Shown here: piece after piece, positions 1 through 5,645 of the stretch
Layout: every line of letters begins with the position of its first letter
How positions within the stretch are numbered: position 1 is the stretch's first letter
Source of the DNA: Clostridia bacterium
GTDB lineage: Bacteria > Bacillota > Clostridia > RGIG6154
NCBI GenBank assembly: GCA_017622395.1
Contig: JAGARF010000087.1
Coordinates: 1-8,348 of the forward strand
Length of the DNA stretch: 8,348 bases
Direction: 5' to 3'
Translations under genes and position numbers: made by a program
The notes under the pieces: model-generated
The model's database searches: none
The model's input: only the letters and a program-made list of their open reading frames with translations
What the model was told of the DNA's origin: nothing

Positions 1-1
1 A

Positions 2-106
2 GAAATTGCCTGGTATTTCTACGCAGGAGTAGATGTTAATAATCAGGTGCTTGACGGCGAAAAAGTTCAGATATTTACAGATGTTCCTGCAGACCATTGG
101 GCATAA
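2..106 (+). pseudogene. SLH-domain surface protein, fragment upstream of an in-frame TAA (5' end outside window)
   Basis: The frame is open from base 2 and ends at TAA 104-106. It is the same frame as the long coding region that follows. The first residues, around EIAWYFYAGVDVNN, resemble the closing helix of one SLH domain. They are followed by FTDVPADHWA from base 74, the standard opening of the next SLH domain. The usual continuation (one residue, then a helix such as xAIExLxxxGI) is found directly after the stop as GVIEQVTSLGY. The piece therefore belongs with 140-2689 as one gene, and the stop falls inside a domain. The true start lies left of the window. Whether the break is biological or a sequence error cannot be decided here. 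Confidence 0.75.
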
Positions 107-379
107 GGTGTTATAGAGCAGGTAACAAGCCTTGGTTATATGATTGGAACATCAAATACAGAGTTTTCACCTGAAGAAAATGTAACAATCAATCAGGTTA
201 ACAAGGTGCTTGTTAAAATGCTTGGTTATGAAGTATTTGCTGAAAGAAACGGCGGATATCCTGCAGGCTATAACTACACAGCGTCATCAATAAAGCTCTT
301 AAAGGGAATAAACCACTATGGTGAAACTCCGATTTTAAGAGGCGAGCTTGCAAAAATGCTCGTAAATATGTTTGAAGTT
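74..379 (+). other. Two consecutive SLH domains, the first interrupted by TAA
   Basis: The first domain runs from FTDVPADHWA (base 74) to about MLGY (base 229). The second is the GGYPxGY variety and runs to about base 379. SLH domains bind secondary cell-wall polysaccharide and normally occur in threes. Residues before base 74 look like the end of a further one, so a set of three is likely, with the first mostly outside the window. Domain boundaries are estimated from motif patterns only. Confidence 0.75.
104..106 (+). other. In-frame TAA inside an SLH domain
   Basis: The codons read GCA TAA GGT, giving HWA-stop-GVIEQ. Related SLH domains usually have Tyr, Lys, Ala or Ser at this point. TAA is one substitution from TAT/TAC (Tyr), AAA (Lys), TCA (Ser) and GAA (Glu). 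No frame change accompanies it, and the downstream frame stays open for about 860 codons. This looks like a point change, a sequencing error or a readthrough site, not the natural end of a gene. Confidence 0.85.
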
Positions 380-2689
380 GAAATGATTGAAATGGGTTAT
401 GTGACAGACAACGGAACAGCAACCTATCAGCAGTCAGACAAAACCTTCCTTGAAGACAGCCTTAAAATCTTTACTGCAGAAGGCGAGCTTACTGATACAT
501 CTGTAACAGGTCTTTACGGCGAAAGCGGTATTTCGGACGGAGAAGTAGTTATCGGCGGTGTTGTTTATAAAGTAGCAGAAGGTGCTGAATATATCAACGG
601 CTTCCTTGGTAAAGTTATCGAAATATACTATGTAAAAGATTTAAGCGGCAGAAACATTGTTCTTTACGCAGCACTTTCAGATGAAACTGACGAATTTGTT
701 ATTGACATCAAGGATTTTATAAGTCTTACAAACGGTGAGCTTAAATATAATGAAGATGATGATGAAGAAAAATTGGATTTAATTTCTATGCCTGCAATCA
801 TTTTCAACGGTAGTGCTGTTGACACAATAAGCACAGAGCAGATAAAAGCTTACTATAACGGAACTATCACAGCGATCAATTCAGACAACAAGGGCGAATA
901 TGATATGCTTGTTATAGAGGCATACAGAACTATGTTTGTTAAGAATTTCGCAGACAGCACAGTTGTAAACGGTCTTTTAAAGCAGGGTGTAGATAAAGAT
1001 TCAGTTTTAAATCTTGACAAAGAAGATAACAAAGATACAGTTATTACATATTATAAAGACAACCTTCCTGCATCTGCTTCAGATATTGCAAGAAACTCTG
1101 TAATTGATGTAGCAGCAAGTAAAGGCGAAATCAAGGTAATTATCACAAAAGATACAAAGAATATAACAGTTGCGGCAATTTCTGAAGATGTAGACGGATA
1201 CTTCATTTATGATGCTGAAGGAAATGCATATAAAATTGCAGAGGATTATGTTAAAGCAACTGCGGCAAAGCTTCCGTTAATAGGAACAAGCTGTGCTCTT
1301 TATTTCAACAGCTTTGGTGAAGTAGCTTATGCTGAAATTTCTTCTGCTGAATATCCAAATACAGGTCTTATTATAAAATCTTCAGAAGACGGAAGAGGTC
1401 TTAAAAATGGTGTAAAGGTTAAAATCTTCAGCAACACAGGAAGATTTACAGAATACGACCTTGCTGAAAAGGTTATATTTACAGACAGCAAAAATAACGA
1501 AAACAAATATAAGGTTACAGATAAAGAGGTTCTCCCAATCCTTGCAGCTCTTGAAAACAAGCTTGTAACATATAAGCTTGATGATGATAAAAAAATCTCT
1601 GCAATTAAAGAGCCTGTGAATCTGGAAGACGGTCAGGAAAGAGAAACAGGCAGACTCGGTGTTATTTATGAAGAAAAGGGCGAAGCAACCTACAGAGCAA
1701 ATAATTTAGGTTTCTCCGCATATATTACAGGAAATACAACTATATTCAGTATTTCAAGCAATGTGGGAATTCCTGAAGAGGAAAAGTATCAGATATTCAC
1801 AAAAAAGGAGCTTGACACATTAAGTGAGGCTAAATTTACTTCAGCAATTGCATATAATACAGATAAAAACACACCTGACGCAGAAATTTTGATTGCCAAA
1901 GATATGCCTCTTACAACCTTTAAGCTGTCAGATACCAATACTCCATTGTTCTTAGTAGATAAGGTAATGCAGAGCGTTAATGCAGACGGTGAGCCAACAG
2001 TTATGCTTGAAGGAACTTATCTCAGCGGCGGTCAGTTACCTGCAGGAGTAATTAAAAAGTATGTAAGTGCAACAGGTGCATTTTCAAATATGAGAGCGTT
2101 GGTAGGCCCAGACAAGGAAACAAAATATACCGTTCAGAAGGGCGATATTATTACTTGTCTTGAAGTTAACGGAGATGTTAAATTTGCTGCCTTAGTATAC
2201 AGAAGAACTCTTAATTATCCGGCTAACAGCAGATATGAAGGCGGAGCTTTGGCAGGCGTAAACAGCGGTATTTACAACAATACAACAAATTCAAACCCTT
2301 ATAATCCGTCAAACGGCACTGCAATTGATGTAAACGGATATAATATATATTTACCAAACTTTGGCTCAAGCAATCTCAATGCAACATCATGGAGAGTATA
2401 TGATATGTTTGCAATAAGTGCAAACGAGAAGTATATTACATTAACAACACAGGATTTATCAGCACCGGGAAGTGTTCCTGAATATGACAATCCTGCATAT
2501 ACAGTAATTTCAATCCCTGTTCCTACTAATATTTCAAGACAGATTAAAAAGGGAGATAATTATTCAAGCGGACCAATATACTTTACAGGCATAAAAACCT
2601 ATGAAACAAGTCTTAATGACTGCTCAAGAGCACTTGTTGTAACAAATGTGCAGCGTGCTTATAAGTTAGTCATACTTGATGAAGAATGA
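140..2689 (+). CDS. SLH-domain cell-surface protein, C-terminal part (N-terminus cut by stop and window edge)
   Basis: This is the main body of a secreted, cell-wall-anchored protein, 849 residues counted from the first ATG after the stop. That ATG is not a convincing start: there is no ribosome binding site at normal distance, it lies in the middle of an SLH domain, and no signal peptide follows. Counting from it, residues 1-30 finish one SLH domain (EFSPEENVTINQ, then a helix ending MLGY). Its usual TRAE-type motif is degenerate (TINQ). Residues 31-80 form a divergent SLH domain with GGYPAGY at 38-44 and RGELAKMLVNM at 67-77, a form common in Clostridia surface proteins. The remaining ~770 residues are beta-rich and low in cysteine, with repeated motifs such as DGEVVIGGVVYKV and VQKGDIITCLEVNGDVK, an acidic run (EDDDEE, about base 754), and a last strand near ALVVTNVQRAYKLVI. 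That region has no recognised catalytic motif and is probably structural or ligand binding. It ends in TGA, 14 bases before the next gene. Confidence 0.8.
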   Translation: MIGTSNTEFSPEENVTINQVNKVLVKMLGYEVFAERNGGYPAGYNYTASSIKLLKGINHYGETPILRGELAKMLVNMFEVEMIEMGYVTDNGTATYQQSDKTFLEDSLKIFTAEGELTDTSVTGLYGESGISDGEVVIGGVVYKVAEGAEYINGFLGKVIEIYYVKDLSGRNIVLYAALSDETDEFVIDIKDFISLTNGELKYNEDDDEEKLDLISMPAIIFNGSAVDTISTEQIKAYYNGTITAINSDNKGEYDMLVIEAYRTMFVKNFADSTVVNGLLKQGVDKDSVLNLDKEDNKDTVITYYKDNLPASASDIARNSVIDVAASKGEIKVIITKDTKNITVAAISEDVDGYFIYDAEGNAYKIAEDYVKATAAKLPLIGTSCALYFNSFGEVAYAEISSAEYPNTGLIIKSSEDGRGLKNGVKVKIFSNTGRFTEYDLAEKVIFTDSKNNENKYKVTDKEVLPILAALENKLVTYKLDDDKKISAIKEPVNLEDGQERETGRLGVIYEEKGEATYRANNLGFSAYITGNTTIFSISSNVGIPEEEKYQIFTKKELDTLSEAKFTSAIAYNTDKNTPDAEILIAKDMPLTTFKLSDTNTPLFLVDKVMQSVNADGEPTVMLEGTYLSGGQLPAGVIKKYVSATGAFSNMRALVGPDKETKYTVQKGDIITCLEVNGDVKFAALVYRRTLNYPANSRYEGGALAGVNSGIYNNTTNSNPYNPSNGTAIDVNGYNIYLPNFGSSNLNATSWRVYDMFAISANEKYITLTTQDLSAPGSVPEYDNPAYTVISIPVPTNISRQIKKGDNYSSGPIYFTGIKTYETSLNDCSRALVVTNVQRAYKLVILDEE

Positions 2690-2690
2690 T

Positions 2691-2698
2691 AGGAGGGG
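2691..2698 (+). promoter_or_regulatory. Ribosome binding site deciding the start at 2704
   Basis: AGGAGGGG lies just after the preceding TGA. AGGAGG (2691-2696) is seven bases before ATG 2704, close to ideal. An earlier in-frame ATG at 2686 overlaps the previous stop (ATGA) but lies before this site, and would add six residues (MIGGDR) in front of a normal signal peptide. The start at 2704 is therefore preferred. Confidence 0.9.
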
Positions 2699-2703
2699 AT
2701 AGA

Positions 2704-4464
2704 ATGAAAAAGATAATTTCAATTATAATAGCTTTAACAATGGTTCTATCAACAGTATGTGCGTTTGCAGCGGGCGGTATCAGTGTAAATATGCTTGATG
2801 TTAACCTTTTAGACAGTGTTATAAATGTTAAGCTTGCACAGGCTGAAGAGGGACAAAGTATCCTTTTACTTGTAACAAACCCGGGATATGATGATACTGC
2901 AACTGATATAAAATATGCTGTGCAGAATTACCATAATCTTACAGCAGATGCAGAGGGCAAAGCTGAATATTCTTTTAAGCTTTACGCACCACAGGATGGC
3001 GAATACAAAATTTATGCTAACGGCAGCTACCTTGCATCATTTAAGTATGATGTAGCAGCAATGAAATCTGCAGTTGATACAATTGTAGAATATGCTAAAG
3101 ACAACAAAAAAACAGAGCTCGAAACATATATTAAAGATGTAAAAGTTTTGAGAAATCTTGCTCTTGACGCATTTGAACCAATCGTGAATGCTCAGGTTGG
3201 TATTGATATGGGAAAAGTTGCTGAAAAGCTTATTGTTGAAGTAAATAAAAATACTTTCGAAGGCACAGACAAAGAAAACAGTGCAAAAATGCAGAACATC
3301 ATTAAAACTGTTGTTGCACTTGAACTCTTAAATCAGAGCAAAGCCGATCAGTATATCTACAACAATGACGGCTCCTTAATTCACGATTCTGCATTAAAGC
3401 TTTCAACAATTGACGAAAGCAAGTCTGTAACATTATATGAATATTATTTAAACGGTTACAATGACGGCTCTAATGAATATGTTCTTAAAGACAGCGGTAA
3501 AGCTGCTGTAAAAAGTGCATTAAAGGGTAAAAACTTTGCATCAACAGAAGACCTTTACAAAGCATTTATGGAAGCAGTTGTATTAAATGGTGTAAACAAA
3601 TCTACACTTAAAGGCAGTGCAGATTCAATTACATACGGACATATAAAGGGCTTACTTACAAATGAAAATAAGACAGCTACAGAAGTTAAAGGAACAGTAA
3701 CAAATTTTGTTGCTAATAAACTTGCAGGCACAGCTGAAATAAACAGTATTGAACACTTAAACAGCCTTATTTCACAGTATGCACAGCTTGAGTCACAGCA
3801 GGGTGGTTCAACCGGCGGTGGCGGCGGTGGCGGAGGCGGAGCCTCTGTACCGGGACTTTCAGCAGGCGGTGGCATAACAGTTACTCCTGTTGATAATGTA
3901 GATGCAACAAAACAAAACGATAAAAATGCAAACGAAAACTATAAATACAGCTTCTCAGATATAGCAGAGGTTGAATGGGCAATAGAGGCGATAGAAGCAT
4001 TAACAGCAAAAGGCATTATAAACGGTGTGGGCGACAGAAAGTTTGACCCTCAGGGAACTGTTACAAGAGAACAGTTTGTAAAAATGCTTTGTGTTGCACT
4101 AGGCCTTACAGAAGAAGCTGAAATTACATTTGCAGATATTGCAGCAGATGACTGGTCAGTTCCTTACATCAAGAAAGCAGTTAAAGCAGGCTTGATTTCA
4201 GGTGTTGACGAAAATACCTTTGGTTATGGTGTCGGCATATCAAGACAGGATATTGCTGTAATACTCCATAGAACAATTAAAGATACAACAGGAACAGCTC
4301 AGTTTGCAGATAATGCAGAAATTGCAGATTATGCAAAAGATGCAGTAGGAGCACTTTCAGGTCTTAAAATCTTAAACGGATTTGAAGACGGAAGTTTCAA
4401 ACCAAATGCAAGCTGCACAAGAGCACAGGCGGCAGTAATTATTTATAATTACCTTAACAGATAA
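2704..4464 (+). CDS. Secreted protein with Ig-like domain, Gly-rich linker and three C-terminal SLH domains
   Basis: A complete 586-residue surface protein. Residues 1-22 form a signal peptide (MKK, a hydrophobic core, cleavage likely after AFA). Residues 24-116 look like an Ig-like beta-sandwich, with LLLVTNPGYDD, then DAEGKAEYSFKLYAP and DGEYKIYANG. Residues ~117-365 are mostly helical, of unknown function, with several Asn-Lys-rich loops. Residues 367-379 are a Gly linker (GGST and nine Gly), and 380-415 a polar, low-complexity spacer. Three SLH domains follow, starting near residues 417 (FSDIAEVEWAIEAIE), 476 (FADIAADDWSVPYIK) and 534 (FADNAEIADYAKDAV), and reaching the end. Their TRAE-type motifs are TREQ, SRQD and TRAQ, so the key Arg is kept in all three. 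The SLH set should hold the protein on cell-wall polysaccharide with the N-terminal part facing outward. The gene sits 14 bases after one surface-protein gene and 20 before another. No enzyme motif was recognised; the role is structural or binding by inference. Confidence 0.92.
   Translation: MKKIISIIIALTMVLSTVCAFAAGGISVNMLDVNLLDSVINVKLAQAEEGQSILLLVTNPGYDDTATDIKYAVQNYHNLTADAEGKAEYSFKLYAPQDGEYKIYANGSYLASFKYDVAAMKSAVDTIVEYAKDNKKTELETYIKDVKVLRNLALDAFEPIVNAQVGIDMGKVAEKLIVEVNKNTFEGTDKENSAKMQNIIKTVVALELLNQSKADQYIYNNDGSLIHDSALKLSTIDESKSVTLYEYYLNGYNDGSNEYVLKDSGKAAVKSALKGKNFASTEDLYKAFMEAVVLNGVNKSTLKGSADSITYGHIKGLLTNENKTATEVKGTVTNFVANKLAGTAEINSIEHLNSLISQYAQLESQQGGSTGGGGGGGGGASVPGLSAGGGITVTPVDNVDATKQNDKNANENYKYSFSDIAEVEWAIEAIEALTAKGIINGVGDRKFDPQGTVTREQFVKMLCVALGLTEEAEITFADIAADDWSVPYIKKAVKAGLISGVDENTFGYGVGISRQDIAVILHRTIKDTTGTAQFADNAEIADYAKDAVGALSGLKILNGFEDGSFKPNASCTRAQAAVIIYNYLNR
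3802..3840 (+). repeat. Glycine-coding GGN tract (Gly-rich linker)
   Basis: Thirteen codons encode GGST followed by nine glycines, using mixed GGC, GGT and GGA codons. It is a short G+C-rich island in otherwise A+T-rich DNA. In the protein it separates the helical region from the SLH anchor and probably acts as a flexible hinge. The codons are mixed, so it is not a perfect simple repeat, but it could still vary in length between strains. Confidence 0.85.
3952..4461 (+). other. Region coding for three tandem SLH domains
   Basis: Three units of about 50-60 residues start near bases 3952, 4129 and 4303. Each has an opening FxDI/FADN, a helix, a G-x-x-x-G turn (GIINGVGDRKFDP, GLISGVDENTFGY, ILNGFEDGSFKPN) and a second helix led by TREQ, SRQD or TRAQ. 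Three units form one wall-binding module in known SLH proteins. The second unit has lost the usual Pro after the turn (FGYG where FxPx is typical). Confidence 0.9.
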
Positions 4465-4468
4465 TCAG

Positions 4469-4475
4469 AAAGGAG
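4469..4475 (+). promoter_or_regulatory. Ribosome binding site for the gene at 4485
   Basis: AAAGGAG lies five to eleven bases after the preceding TAA and nine bases before ATG 4485. A second ATG at 4488 would be twelve bases away, so 4485 (MMKK) is preferred. The choice changes the protein by only one residue. Confidence 0.85.
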
Positions 4476-4484
4476 AGAAAATAT

Positions 4485-5627
4485 ATGATGAAAAAACTTA
4501 TTTCTATTGTTTTAACAATATGTATGCTTTTCAGCCTGATAACTGTTACAACAGCCGCTGAAATTTCAGAAGACGAAAGACTTGAACTTTTAAAAGAAAA
4601 GGATTATACATATATTAATATTAATCCTAACATAGATGCTTTCGCGTCAGCAGAAGTAATAAGAGATTATGCTATTTTCCAGGGAGTGGAGTCATCAGAC
4701 TCAGCATCGGCATTCAATGAACTGCACGAAGAAGCAGGTTATACCTACAGAACAAGAATTCCAAGCAAAACCCATGATGGTGTAGAAATAGACGGAACAG
4801 AAAGCTACTATAAAAAGGGTATAGGTTACTTTGATATAGACGCAGACAGAATATATTCATCACACTCAGGTGCTCCTATGCTTTACACTACAGAGTCTTT
4901 TAGGCTTACGGCAGAAGAAATTAAAAACACCAGACTTGATATGTATAAAAATGTTGGCAACGCAACAACAGCTAAGATGGTAGCAGCAGATCCTGAAAAA
5001 TACACATCAACAACCTTTGGTTTCCCCGGCGTTAACGATGGCATAAATTATATGCCTGATGTTGAAAAAATTGAAGAGGTTGGTGCAAACTATAATGTAT
5101 ATCTGAAGAGTGCAGATGCAAAGTTTAAAATCGGACCTATCAACGACAAGGAATATGTTAAAAATGCTATTGACTATGTTAAGGGTGGTCATCATACCGT
5201 TACACTTCCTGAAGGAGTTAAGGGCGAAAGTCTTGCAATTGCAGCAACTGCAGCCAATGTCAATGATGGAGCAACAGTATCTGCATTTGGATTCATCCCT
5301 AACGCAGCGCTTTTAACTATTCAGATAACCTATAAAGGCGGAGAAATTGAAGAAAAATATATTGTGGTAACAAGTAGTGAAAAATCAAATGATATGGTAG
5401 GCTCTGCTATTGTTTACGGAGAAAAGGGTGTTGACTATAGCACTGATGCCAAAGCACTTAAAGCTTATACAGGTTCAGGCATTACCCTTGATGATGTAAC
5501 CTTCCCTTCAAATGTAAGCGGCGGAGAAATGAACTTTGCATTCGGATTAAAAGCAGCTCAGCACAATAACTATACCGACTATTCAAACAAAATCAATGTT
5601 GGCTTTTTTGAACTTAAGGATGAATAA
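4485..5627 (+). CDS. Secreted multidomain surface protein, N-terminal part (ends at in-frame TAA)
   Basis: The product has 380 residues up to TAA 5625-5627. Residues 1-25 are a signal peptide (MMKK, a hydrophobic core, likely cleavage near TTAA). Residues 26-200 are a mixed region with beta strands and no recognised family. Residues ~203 to the end form most of a beta-sandwich: VTLPEG at 239-244, NDGATVSAFGF at 260-270, an ITYKGGEIEEKYIVV strand pair at 281-295, then NVGFFELKDE at the stop. The frame continues past the TAA without a shift, and the next residues, VTSIKFMND, supply the missing final strands. The neighbouring frame at 5646 is therefore almost certainly the second half of this gene. 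If the stop is real, the product is a secreted protein with an unfinished last domain. No SLH domain or sorting signal is present. Function is not recognised. Confidence 0.85.
   Translation: MMKKLISIVLTICMLFSLITVTTAAEISEDERLELLKEKDYTYININPNIDAFASAEVIRDYAIFQGVESSDSASAFNELHEEAGYTYRTRIPSKTHDGVEIDGTESYYKKGIGYFDIDADRIYSSHSGAPMLYTTESFRLTAEEIKNTRLDMYKNVGNATTAKMVAADPEKYTSTTFGFPGVNDGINYMPDVEKIEEVGANYNVYLKSADAKFKIGPINDKEYVKNAIDYVKGGHHTVTLPEGVKGESLAIAATAANVNDGATVSAFGFIPNAALLTIQITYKGGEIEEKYIVVTSSEKSNDMVGSAIVYGEKGVDYSTDAKALKAYTGSGITLDDVTFPSNVSGGEMNFAFGLKAAQHNNYTDYSNKINVGFFELKDE
5625..5627 (+). other. In-frame TAA splitting a 1240-codon gene
   Basis: The codons read GAT GAA TAA GTT ACT TCA, giving KDE-stop-VTS. 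The same frame is open from 4485 to this TAA and again from 5628 to 8204. The stop interrupts a beta-sandwich whose partner copy, further along the same gene, reads without a break (DDKKALKSIRI compared with KDE-stop-VTSIKF). TAA is one base from AAA (Lys) or GAA (Glu), both plausible here. There is no ribosome binding site for a restart and no second signal peptide. Confidence 0.88.
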
Positions 5628-5645
5628 GTTACTTCAATTAAATTT

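Noticed and set aside
2686..2703. Earlier ATG at 2686, overlapping the previous stop as ATGA, as start of the second SLH gene
   Set aside because: The AGGAGG site lies after it and is well placed for ATG 2704, and the signal peptide begins naturally with MKK at 2704.
2704..2769. Lipoprotein signal around the Cys at residue 19 of the 2704 gene
   Set aside because: The residues before the Cys are S-T-V, which do not fit a lipobox needing Gly, Ala or Ser directly before it. An ordinary cleavage site AFA follows.
3555..3875. Reverse-strand frame of 106 codons with a proline run
   Set aside because: It is the complement of the glycine tract and flanking codons of a well-supported gene, and its product has no recognisable features.
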